NCBI GenBank assembly: GCA_031268395.1
Contig: JAIRXI010000112.1
Location: forward strand, 1 to 6,695
Direction: 5' to 3'
DNA: 6,695 nt
Source: Tannerella sp.
GTDB lineage: Bacteria > Bacteroidota > Bacteroidia > Bacteroidales > Tannerellaceae
Below the pieces are notes generated by a model. The model was not told where the DNA came from, searched no databases, and was given only the letters and a program-made list of their open reading frames with translations. The position numbers were made by a program, and so were the translations under genes. Below, one piece after another: positions 1 to 6,410 of the stretch (its first letter is position 1; every line of letters starts with the position of its first letter).

Positions 1-81
1 CAAGCCTGGAGGCTTGCCTTTAACCCGACGTAGCGAAAGACGCTACGCCGAGCGAGGCCGTCATTGCGGGAGATCGCAATG
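1..81. repeat. Cluster of three perfect hairpins
   Basis: Three perfect stem-loops follow one another: 1-16 (6-bp stem CAAGCC/GGCTTG, 4-nt loop), 29-47 (7-bp stem CGTAGCG/CGCTACG, 5-nt loop) and 62-81 (7-bp stem CATTGCG/CGCAATG, 6-nt loop). None is followed by a clear T-tract on either strand, so a simple intrinsic terminator is unlikely. The CGTCATTGCG...CGCAATG part resembles, from memory, REP-type intergenic palindromes found in many bacteria. The cluster may continue left of the window. It lies downstream of the TPR gene and could protect the 3' end of that operon's mRNA, but this is inference. Confidence 0.6.
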
Positions 82-129
82 AAAAGCAATGCACATAACC
101 ATGCCGTGTGAAGTATAAAATCAGGTGGA

Positions 130-213
130 AATGAGGTTATCTGTCCGAACCGCAGGTTTGCTGTGCGGCGGTCATAAGCGTTTTGTCCCCTGAACACATG
201 GTTTTACCAGTGA
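130..213. repeat. Dispersed-type intergenic repeat, copy A
   Basis: This 84-bp stretch aligns to 6278-6359 in the same orientation at roughly 85-88% identity with two small gaps. The last 19 bp (195-213, CACATGGTTTTACCAGTGA) are identical to 6341-6359. Both copies are intergenic. A CCGCA/TGCGG stem (150-154 with 164-168) is present here but is not kept in copy B, so there is no sign of RNA-level conservation. Translated in one frame the copies share a short Cys-Gly-Gly-His-Lys stretch, but a 1-nt indel breaks the frame between them, so neither is a functional gene. It may be a non-autonomous repeat family or a relic of a duplicated sequence. Confidence 0.75.
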
Positions 214-221
214 AGCTTCCC

Positions 222-242
222 CGTTCATCGTTCATCGTTAAT
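222..242. repeat. 7-bp tandem repeat, three units
   Basis: The unit CGTTCAT occurs at 222-228 and 229-235, and a one-mismatch copy CGTTAAT at 236-242. It lies just downstream of the TPR stop codon (minus strand), between that gene and repeat copy A. Short tandem repeats of this kind often vary in copy number between strains. No function can be assigned. Confidence 0.7.
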
Positions 243-256
243 GTAAGGAGCGGCGG

Positions 257-2371
257 TCAATTGGCCGTCATGCGCTTGATGATGCTGTATGCGTTCATGA
301 TGCCCAGTTCGCCGGCCTTACTCAGGTCGGCGATGCCACGGTTGGTGTCGCCGGAGGAAAGGCGGGCCAGGCCGCGGTTGAAGTATGCTTCGGCAAATTC
401 GGGGTTGCGCAGGATCGCTTCATTGTAGTCCAGGATCGCCGCCCTGTAATCCCGCTGTGCACAGTGGATGTTCCCCCGGTTATAATAGGAATAGACGAAT
501 CCCGGATGCAGCCGGATGACCATGTCGTAGTCGCGGATGATGAACTCGTTTTCGTCCAGCCGCCGGTCTTCCCGGGGTTCCCTGGCCGGAAAACCTGTCG
601 GCGAGGAAGCGAGGGCCTTGTTCCCGTCTCCGATGTGGATGCTTATGGCGTTCGGCTCGCTGTAGGCCGACTGGGAGCGTTCGTAGTCGATCTGCTTGTA
701 GCGCACGACGGCACGGTTGAAATAGGCCAGCGTATAGGACGGGTCTGTTTCGATCGCCTTGTCGAAATTGTGAAGCGCTTCCGCGAAGTCCTGAACCAGC
801 ATAAAGTCCATGGCCCGTCCGAAATAATAGTCGGCATTGCCGGGTTCGCGTTCGATCCTGGCGGAATATTCGTTGATGGATTCAAAGTGCGCGGCGATCT
901 GTTCTTCGGTCAGCGCGGCCTCCTGGCTGGCATTGGTAATTAGAATTTTCCACGAAACCGTCATGCGCGCGTTGAAAGCTTCGATCATTTTGTCGTAACG
1001 TACGGACTCTCCCAGTGGAAGGTTTTTTTCGTAATAACTCAGGACAAAGGAAGGCTCCAGGTCGATGCGGACGTTCCTGTCCTGTACGCGGCCCCGGATT
1101 TCGCTCTGGTATTGCTGCTTCTGCTCTTCCTCCCTGTCATAGACCACCAGGCGATTGAATTTGTCGATGTCCCGGTCGGAACGTTCACGTGTTTTTTCTT
1201 CGTCAGCCGGTTCGTCCGCCGCCGGTCGTGTGGAAGCGCTGGCCGGAGACTGGCCGGCGGAAGCCGTCGCCGGCAGTCCCTTCCGTTTCCTTTCTTCCAG
1301 TTCGATGGCCGTCCAGTAGTCGCGGTCGGCGCCGACGCCGTCATTCAGTTTCCGTTTGGCTTCGGCGCGGTTGTAGTAGCCCGGGAGAAATTCCGGGTAA
1401 TGATTCAGCACGGCATCCAGGTCGCCGACGGCGCCGCGGTAATCGCCGACTTCAAAATTCAGCAGGGCGCGGTTGTAGTAGGCCATGTAATTGTCCGGCT
1501 CCATTTCGATGACGACGTCAAAGTCTTCGATGGCGCGGTTGTTATCCCCGACCTGGAAACGCAGCAGCCCTCTGTTGAAACGGGCAATCAGGTTCCGGCT
1601 GTCCATGGAAATCACCTGGTCGTAGTCGGCCATGGCGCCGCGCAGGTCGTTCAGCTGGTAGCGCACCAGTCCGCGGTTGATGTAGTATCCCCCTTCGCGG
1701 GTGTTGAGGCGGATGGCTTCGTTCAGGTCGGCCAGCGCCTCTTCCAGGCGGTTGGTCTGGTAGAAGACAATCGCCCGGTTGCCGTAGCACGGCGCGTAGT
1801 ACGGATCTGTTTCGATGGCCTTGTTGTAGTCGTTCAGGGCGAGGGCGGTATCTCCTTTTTCGAGATACATGGTGCCACGTGTCAGGTACCCCAGCGAGAG
1901 TTTGGGATAGGCCGCGATCAGTTCGCCAAAGGCATTTTCCGCATCCGCGTAATCCTTTTTCTGGAGATAGGCGATCGCCCGGTTAGCCAGCATGGAACGG
2001 TCGCCGGGACGAAGTTCCAGCCCCCGCTGATAGTCGCCGATGGCCGCGTCGTATTTTCCCTGGCTCTGGCGGGCTATGCCGCGTGCGTAGTAGGCCTGCG
2101 AGAGGAACGAATTTCGTTCGAGGCACAGGGCACAGTCGTCTTCCGCTCCCTGGAAATCATCCAGATTCAGCTTGGCTACCGCCCGGTAGAAATACGGCTC
2201 CGCCAGCCACGGTTTGGCCCTGATGACCTGGTTGAAGTATTGAATGGAGAGTACGTAATCCTCGAAATACAGCGCATTCCGTCCGACGGCCAGTACGCGG
2301 TCGGTATTGACCTGCGCCGCCAGCGTCCATGCACAAAGCTGGAAAAGGAGGAAAAGTACGGTCTTCTGCAT
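257..2371 (-). CDS. Secreted tetratricopeptide repeat (TPR) protein, 14 repeats
   Basis: The protein has 704 residues. An in-frame ATG 33 nt further upstream exists, but the start at 2371 is preferred because it puts a classical signal peptide at the N-terminus (residues 1-20, MQKTVLFLLFQLCAWTLAAQ) and fits the TAATG junction with def. Ten uninterrupted 34-residue TPRs cover residues 21-360, many with the YYNRG/NRA and AxxDYxxAI pattern. A 150-residue linker follows (361-510; Ala/Ser/Pro- then charge-rich at about 367-405). Four more TPRs cover 511-691; the second is split by a 45-residue insertion (565-609). There is no lipobox Cys or C-terminal membrane segment, so a periplasmic scaffold is likely. 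TPRs bind proteins, and no enzymatic domain is visible. Family: the TPR protein I recall next to def in Bacteroides genomes; its client is unknown. Confidence 0.93.
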   Translation of the reverse strand: MQKTVLFLLFQLCAWTLAAQVNTDRVLAVGRNALYFEDYVLSIQYFNQVIRAKPWLAEPYFYRAVAKLNLDDFQGAEDDCALCLERNSFLSQAYYARGIARQSQGKYDAAIGDYQRGLELRPGDRSMLANRAIAYLQKKDYADAENAFGELIAAYPKLSLGYLTRGTMYLEKGDTALALNDYNKAIETDPYYAPCYGNRAIVFYQTNRLEEALADLNEAIRLNTREGGYYINRGLVRYQLNDLRGAMADYDQVISMDSRNLIARFNRGLLRFQVGDNNRAIEDFDVVIEMEPDNYMAYYNRALLNFEVGDYRGAVGDLDAVLNHYPEFLPGYYNRAEAKRKLNDGVGADRDYWTAIELEERKRKGLPATASAGQSPASASTRPAADEPADEEKTRERSDRDIDKFNRLVVYDREEEQKQQYQSEIRGRVQDRNVRIDLEPSFVLSYYEKNLPLGESVRYDKMIEAFNARMTVSWKILITNASQEAALTEEQIAAHFESINEYSARIEREPGNADYYFGRAMDFMLVQDFAEALHNFDKAIETDPSYTLAYFNRAVVRYKQIDYERSQSAYSEPNAISIHIGDGNKALASSPTGFPAREPREDRRLDENEFIIRDYDMVIRLHPGFVYSYYNRGNIHCAQRDYRAAILDYNEAILRNPEFAEAYFNRGLARLSSGDTNRGIADLSKAGELGIMNAYSIIKRMTAN

Positions 2372-2928
2372 TACTTTTTCACGGGTTTGACGCGGTAGGC
2401 ACACGTGGTGGTGCCCTTGATTATCGCATTTAACTTGCTTTTGTTTAGCTGCCTTCGGATCGGCGAGATGCTGTCGATAAACACTTCTCCGTCCAGGTGT
2501 TCACATTCGTGCTGTACGACGCGGGCGGCAAAGCCTTCAAAGGTTTCTTCTTTCGACGCGCCGTTTTCGTCTTGATAGCGGACGCGGACGCGGAAGGCGC
2601 GCACCACTTTTTCGTGAATGCCGGGAAAGCTCAGGCAACCCTCTTCCAGCGCTGCGGTCTCCAGGCTCTTTTCAATGATTTCAGGATTGACCATCACCCG
2701 CTTGAAGAGCCGGCATTCGGGATAGTCTTCGCTCAGCGGGTCGGCATCAATCACCAGCAAGCGGACCGGACGCCCGATCTGGGGCGCGGCCAGTCCAACC
2801 CCGTCTGCGCCGTACATGGTTTCGAACATGTCATCAATCAGCTGTTTCAGGCCAGGTTCGCGTTCGTCTACCGGTATTGCCTTTTCCCGCAACACGGGTT
2901 GGCCGTATGTATAAATAGGCAGTATCAT
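2371..2928 (-). CDS. def: Peptide deformylase
   Basis: This 185-residue protein removes the N-formyl group from nascent polypeptides, acting as an Fe2+/Zn2+-dependent metallohydrolase at the ribosome exit. All three family motifs are present: GVGLAAPQ (residues 43-50), EGCLS (96-100, metal ligand Cys98) and HECEH (140-144, metal ligands His140 and His144, catalytic Glu141). The usual Asp before the last His is Glu here, a conservative change. The reading frame stays open 51 codons further upstream, but the start at 2928 (MILPIYTYGQPVLR) matches the usual deformylase N-terminus and overlaps the ruvX stop as ATGA. Its stop overlaps the TPR start by one base. Both overlaps suggest translational coupling within one operon. 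Length is normal for the family. Confidence 0.97.
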   Translation of the reverse strand: MILPIYTYGQPVLREKAIPVDEREPGLKQLIDDMFETMYGADGVGLAAPQIGRPVRLLVIDADPLSEDYPECRLFKRVMVNPEIIEKSLETAALEEGCLSFPGIHEKVVRAFRVRVRYQDENGASKEETFEGFAARVVQHECEHLDGEVFIDSISPIRRQLNKSKLNAIIKGTTTCAYRVKPVKK

Positions 2929-3350
2929 GTATTCCTGTATTTTGTACTTTCCAAATAAGACTGCAGGATGAAAACCGCGCTCAACTCGTCGGCCAGCGCT
3001 TTGTTCTGCCGTTTCGACTTTTTCAGTCCGCCGTCGAGCATGGCCCGGTGCGCCAGGACGGAAGTAAACCGTTCGTCGCAATAGGCCACCGGGATGTCCG
3101 GCAAAGCCCTGCGCAGCCGTTTCACAAAACCCTCCACATGTGTCAGGTTCTCCGACGACTCATTATTCATCTGTTTCGGATAGCCCACCACAAACACGTC
3201 CACCGGCTCGCCCGACACGTAGTTCACCAGATACTCCACCGCCCTGCCGCTTGGCACGGTTGTCAATCCGTTTGCTATCAGTTGTAATGTATCGGTCGCT
3301 GCCAATCCTGTCCGTTTTTGTCCGTAATCAATCGCTAAAATTCGTCCCAT
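2925..3350 (-). CDS. ruvX: RuvX/YqgF-type Holliday junction resolvase-like nuclease
   Basis: This 141-residue protein has the RNase H-like fold of the YqgF/RuvX family. These cytoplasmic nucleases are reported to act on Holliday junctions or in pre-16S rRNA 5'-end maturation, depending on the organism. Acidic residues at the expected positions are Asp8 (AIDYG, 6-10), Glu64 (PKQMNNE, 58-64), Asp92 (DERFTS, 92-97) and Asp121 (ADELSA). The start at 3350 (MGRILAIDYG) is the standard family N-terminus, with no room for a later start. It is the first gene of the ruvX-def-TPR operon; its TGA overlaps the def ATG by 4 nt. A near-consensus promoter lies directly upstream, leaving almost no 5' untranslated region. 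The function assigned is from family knowledge; whether it cuts DNA or rRNA precursors here is not visible. Confidence 0.95.
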   Translation of the reverse strand: MGRILAIDYGQKRTGLAATDTLQLIANGLTTVPSGRAVEYLVNYVSGEPVDVFVVGYPKQMNNESSENLTHVEGFVKRLRRALPDIPVAYCDERFTSVLAHRAMLDGGLKKSKRQNKALADELSAVFILQSYLESTKYRNT

Positions 3351-3357
3351 GCGGGGA

Positions 3358-3388
3358 CAAAGATAGTACTACAATTTAAAGATTCAAA
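3358..3388 (-). promoter_or_regulatory. Bacteroidota-type promoter of ruvX-def-TPR operon
   Basis: On the minus strand a TTTG box (3385-3388) is followed after exactly 19 nt by TATCTTTG (3358-3365), a full match to the TAnnTTTG -7 box of the primary Bacteroidota sigma factor. The predicted transcription start falls at about 3350-3355, at or a few bases before the ruvX ATG at 3350. The operon would therefore be leaderless or nearly so. The TTTG box lies inside the nearer copy of a 14-bp direct repeat. Confidence 0.8.
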
Positions 3389-3410
3389 AAATCAGGGATT
3401 CAAAAAATCA
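3381..3410. repeat. Direct repeat of 14 bp at the ruvX promoter
   Basis: GATTCAAAAAATCA occurs perfectly at 3381-3394 and again at 3397-3410, a period of 16 bp. Each unit contains the inverted pair GATT/AATC and, read on the minus strand, a TTTG. The nearer copy supplies the -33 box of the ruvX promoter. It could be a duplicated promoter element, a regulator binding site or a simple sequence duplication; the sequence does not decide between these. Confidence 0.75.
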
Positions 3411-3530
3411 AAAAAACCGTTCTGTCAGGAAGGCGGCGGGGAGACGGGCTGGCACACGGAGACCGATTCGGCAACGTTCATAACGGCACGCCGTTCGCTC
3501 CGGCAGCGGCGGCGCAGCGCAGGGAGCAAT

Positions 3531-3578
3531 GTCCGGTGTCCGGCCTTTGTCCGGCATTTCTCTGCCGTCCGGCATTTC
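3531..3578. repeat. Degenerate GTCCGG repeat cluster
   Basis: GTCCGG occurs four times, starting at 3531, 3538, 3549 and 3567. The last two are part of a perfect 12-bp repeat, GTCCGGCATTTC, at 3549-3560 and 3567-3578 (period 18). The unequal spacing (7, 11, 18 bp) argues against a simple microsatellite. It lies about 90-130 bp upstream of the lon start codon, so a regulatory role for lon is possible but unproven. Confidence 0.6.
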
Positions 3579-3634
3579 CAGACAGCTCCAAAAGATTTAG
3601 CCGCCCCCACATGCGGTTCGTAGATAAAAAGTCG

Positions 3635-3642
3635 TATCTTTA
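3635..3642 (+). promoter_or_regulatory. Possible -7 box of the lon promoter
   Basis: TATCTTTA matches TAnnTTTG at all but the last position and lies 22 bp before the lon ATG, giving a predicted leader of roughly 15-20 nt. No TTTG sits at the expected -33 distance, so this would be a weak promoter or one that needs an activator or another sigma factor. No stress-sigma or CIRCE-like inverted repeat was recognised. Confidence 0.4.
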
Positions 3643-3664
3643 CACCCCTTTTTGAACTTGATAT

Positions 3665-6121
3665 ATGACGGAAAGAAACGAAAACTCTTTATATTTAATG
3701 CAATCTTCGGGCGAAGAAGATGAAGCGGTCGGCATCGTGATGCCGATTCTGGTAGACTGTGACCGGGACGAAGATTTCTCGGAGGGGATGGATGATGTGG
3801 GCGAATCGCTCCTGATCCTTCCGTTGCGCAATCTGGTGCTGTTTCCGGGGGTGGCCGTGCCGGTTGTGGTCGGCCGGGCCAAGTCGATGCAGCTGATTCA
3901 GGAAGCGGCGGATAAGAAACTCATGATCGGAGTCACGTGTCAAAAAGACACGAAGGTGGACGATCCCCGCTTCGACGACCTGTACCACACCGGCGTGGTG
4001 GCGGAAGTGCTTCGCGTACTGGAAATGCCGGACGGGACCACCACGGCGATCATTCAGGGGCGCAAGCGGCTCCGGCTGCACGAACTGACCGAGACCGATC
4101 CTTTCCTGAGAGGCCGCATCTCCATGATCGAAAACAAGTTCCCCCGCAAAAACGACCGCGAGTTCGAAGCCCTGGTCTCTGCCATCAAGGATTTAACGGT
4201 CAAGATACTGACTTCGTCCGGCGAGCCGCCCAGGGATTTGATCCTTTCGATCCGCAACAACCGGAACGCATTTTACCTGATCAATTTCTCCTGCTGCAAC
4301 CTCCTGACCCAGCCGGCCGAAAAGCAGGAACTGCTGGCGATCAACGACCTGAAAGACCGCGCCTATCACCTGATGTTTATCCTGAACCGCGAGTCTCAGC
4401 TGATGGAACTCAAGGCGTCGATCCAGATGAAGACGCATGAAGACATCAACAAGCAGCAGAAGGAATATTTCCTCCAGCAGCAGATCAAGAATATCCAGGA
4501 GGAACTGGGCGGCAATATCAACGACATTGAGATAAAGGAACTGCGCGAGAAGGCGAAACATAAAAAATGGTCGGAGCCGGTGGCGGAACTTTTTCAAAAG
4601 GAGGTGAGCAAGCTGGAGCGTATCCATCCCCAGTCGCCCGACTACGCGATGCAGTCGCAGTATGTCCAGACGATCATTTCGCTCCCGTGGAACGAGTACA
4701 GCAGGGACAACTTTAACCTGAAACGGGCACAGCGAATCCTGGACCGCGACCATTACGGCATGGAAAAGGTGAAAGACCGGATCATCGAACACCTGGCCGT
4801 GCTGAAGCTCCAACGTGAATTGCGTTCGCCCATCATCTGCCTGTATGGCCCTCCCGGCGTGGGGAAGACATCGCTGGGGAAATCCGTTGCCGAAGCGCTG
4901 AATCGCAAATACGTGCGCGTCTCGCTGGGCGGACTGCATGACGAAGCCGAGATTCGCGGACACCGGCGCACCTACATCGGCGCCATGGCCGGACGGATTG
5001 TCCGGAACCTGCAAAAGGCGGGAACGTCCAATCCGGTGTTTATCCTGGACGAAATCGACAAGGTCGGGAACGACTTCCGGGGAGACCCGGCTTCGGCGCT
5101 GCTGGAAGTGCTGGATCCCGAACAGAACAGCTCGTTTCACGACAACTACCTGGATATGGATTTCGACCTGAGCAAGGTCATGTTTATCGCCACCGCCAAC
5201 AGCCTGACCACGATTTCGCAGCCGCTGCTGGACCGGATGGAACTGATCGAAGTGAACGGATATATCCTGGAAGAAAAAACGGAAATCGCCATGAAGCATT
5301 TGATCCCGAAACAGATGGAGCTGCACGGCATTCCGAAAAACAGGGTGAAGCTTCAGCGGGCGACGGTGCACCGGATCGTCGAATCGTATACGCGCGAAAG
5401 CGGCGTGCGCGAACTGGAAAAGAAGATTGCCAGGGTGATGCGCCGGCTCGCCCGGCGGCTCGCTTCGGACGAGCCGTTTCCCGAAATCATCCGGCCGGAA
5501 AATTTGCAGGAATATCTCGGCCTGGAAGAATATACGCGCGACAAGTACCAGGGGAACCGGTATGCCGGCGTCGTCACCGGCCTGGCTTGGACGGCGGTGG
5601 GCGGCGAGATTCTCTTTGTGGAATCCAGCCTGAGCCGGGGAAAAGGCGCCAAGCTGACCATCACGGGCAACCTGGGCGACGTGATGAAAGAATCGGCCGT
5701 GCTGGCGCTGGAATACGTCCATGCCCACGCAGAGCAGATTCAGATTGCGGAAGACCTGTTTGAGAACCGGAACGTCCACATTCACGTGCCGGAGGGGGCG
5801 ATACCCAAAGACGGCCCCAGCGCGGGGATAACGATGGCGACGTCGCTGGTTTCGATCTACACGCAGCAAAAAGTAAAGCCCCACATCGCGATGACCGGCG
5901 AGATCACGCTGCGCGGAAAAGTGCTGCCCGTGGGCGGTATCCGGGAAAAAATCCTTGCGGCCAAACGCGCCGGCATCAAGGAAATCATCCTTTCGCAGGC
6001 AAACCGGAAAGACGTCGCCGAAATCAGGGCGACCTATCTGGAAGGACTGACATTTCATTATGTGGAAAATATGGAGGAAGTCCTTCAGCTGGCGCTCACG
6101 CAGGAAAAGGCGGAAATGTAG
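3665..6121 (+). CDS. lon: ATP-dependent Lon protease (LonA type)
   Basis: This 818-residue protein is an AAA+ serine protease that unfolds and degrades misfolded and some regulatory proteins in the cytoplasm, as a homohexamer. Domains in order: an acidic extension (about 1-47), the LON N-terminal substrate-binding domain from [14 protein letters not shown] (49-62) to about 250, a helical linker rich in Gln/Lys/Glu (about 250-345), the AAA+ module with Walker A GPPGVGKT (395-402), pore-loop YIGAMAGR (437-444), Walker B FILDE (459-463), sensor-1 Asn512, Arg524 as probable finger and sensor-2 Arg582, then the protease domain with catalytic Ser719 (DGPSAG) and Lys762. The Ser-Lys spacing of 43 equals that of E. 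coli Lon. No transmembrane segment is present, so it is not the LonB type. It is complete and is transcribed alone, divergently from ruvX. Confidence 0.98.
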   Translation: MTERNENSLYLMQSSGEEDEAVGIVMPILVDCDRDEDFSEGMDDVGESLLILPLRNLVLFPGVAVPVVVGRAKSMQLIQEAADKKLMIGVTCQKDTKVDDPRFDDLYHTGVVAEVLRVLEMPDGTTTAIIQGRKRLRLHELTETDPFLRGRISMIENKFPRKNDREFEALVSAIKDLTVKILTSSGEPPRDLILSIRNNRNAFYLINFSCCNLLTQPAEKQELLAINDLKDRAYHLMFILNRESQLMELKASIQMKTHEDINKQQKEYFLQQQIKNIQEELGGNINDIEIKELREKAKHKKWSEPVAELFQKEVSKLERIHPQSPDYAMQSQYVQTIISLPWNEYSRDNFNLKRAQRILDRDHYGMEKVKDRIIEHLAVLKLQRELRSPIICLYGPPGVGKTSLGKSVAEALNRKYVRVSLGGLHDEAEIRGHRRTYIGAMAGRIVRNLQKAGTSNPVFILDEIDKVGNDFRGDPASALLEVLDPEQNSSFHDNYLDMDFDLSKVMFIATANSLTTISQPLLDRMELIEVNGYILEEKTEIAMKHLIPKQMELHGIPKNRVKLQRATVHRIVESYTRESGVRELEKKIARVMRRLARRLASDEPFPEIIRPENLQEYLGLEEYTRDKYQGNRYAGVVTGLAWTAVGGEILFVESSLSRGKGAKLTITGNLGDVMKESAVLALEYVHAHAEQIQIAEDLFENRNVHIHVPEGAIPKDGPSAGITMATSLVSIYTQQKVKPHIAMTGEITLRGKVLPVGGIREKILAAKRAGIKEIILSQANRKDVAEIRATYLEGLTFHYVENMEEVLQLALTQEKAEM

Positions 6122-6168
6122 CCGCAGACGGCTGCACCCCTCTCTTCCGGACACGACGGGCAAAAGAA

Positions 6169-6182
6169 CCTCATTTCCACCT
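6169..6182. repeat. Inverted 14-bp match to the left flank
   Basis: CCTCATTTCCACCT here is the exact reverse complement of AGGTGGAAATGAGG at 123-136, which overlaps the left end of repeat copy A. After two mismatches the similarity continues for five more bases (TTTTA). It starts 109 bp before copy B starts. This suggests that the repeat family has a module that can sit in either orientation, or a rearranged end. Confidence 0.5.
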
Positions 6183-6277
6183 CCTTTTAATAACAAAACA
6201 ACCTCAGTAGCAGGCAAGCAGAGATATATACGGGTGAACCTCCTTACCTCCTTATCCCCGGTTACAAACAATAAGAT

Positions 6278-6359
6278 AATGAGGTGGTCTGTCTGAAACG
6301 AAGGTTTGCCGTGTGGCGGTCATAAAGCGCTTCGTCCCATCACATGGTTTTACCAGTGA
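6278..6359. repeat. Dispersed-type intergenic repeat, copy B
   Basis: This 82-bp stretch is the partner of 130-213, in the same orientation, with roughly 85-88% identity and an identical 19-bp 3' end (6341-6359). Its core GCGGTCATAAAGCG has one more A than copy A, and three bases present in copy A are missing before the conserved end. It lies 157 bp downstream of the lon stop codon. Confidence 0.75.
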
Positions 6360-6410
6360 TCCATTGTATCAAAAGCACGCGGATGACACGGATGTTGCAT
6401 GTGATTCAAT

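Larger units (their letters stand above)
3351..3664. other. Divergent intergenic region between ruvX and lon
   Basis: This 314-bp region holds no credible gene. Next to ruvX it is AT-rich, with the ruvX promoter and a 14-bp direct repeat (3381-3410). From about 3425 to 3590 it becomes GC-rich, with a hairpin at 3482-3495 (AACGG/CCGTT), a longer-range GCTCC/GGAGC pair (3497-3501 with 3523-3527) and four GTCCGG units (3531-3578). A 61-codon open frame on the minus strand (3425-3610) has low-complexity Arg/Cys-rich content and no family signature, so I treat it as non-coding. The lon promoter-like box is at 3635-3642. Confidence 0.6.

Noticed and set aside
1112..2398. Plus-strand open frame opposite the TPR gene (428 codons)
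   Set aside because: It mirrors the TPR periodicity on the opposite strand and has no independent motif; the minus-strand reading explains the sequence.
2372..2404. Upstream ATG extending the TPR protein by 11 residues
   Set aside because: The extension (MCLPRQTREKV) lies inside def in another frame and would bury the signal peptide; the ATG at 2371 gives a clean signal sequence.
2929..3081. N-terminal extension of deformylase by 51 codons
   Set aside because: It lies wholly within ruvX, has no deformylase-like sequence, and the family N-terminus begins at 2928.
3469..3502. Possible third degenerate copy of the A/B repeat (TTCATAACGGCACGCCGTTCGCTCC)
   Set aside because: Only the core around TCATAA and a TTCG-TCC-like end resemble copies A and B; the spacing differs and the match is within chance.
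3425..3610. 61-codon minus-strand open frame in the ruvX-lon gap
   Set aside because: It is low-complexity, repeat-derived (two KCRT units from the GTCCGG repeats) and lacks a recognisable family or a promoter of its own.
6120..6133. Possible lon terminator hairpin (AGCCG/CGGCT, loop CAGA)
   Set aside because: The stem is only 5 bp, includes the last base of the stop codon, and is followed by a C-rich pyrimidine stretch instead of a T-tract; too weak to list.
4193..6271. Long minus-strand open frame opposite lon (692 codons)
   Set aside because: It is antisense to a fully conserved lon with all catalytic motifs; the translation is Arg/His/Phe/Gln-rich and shows no family signature.
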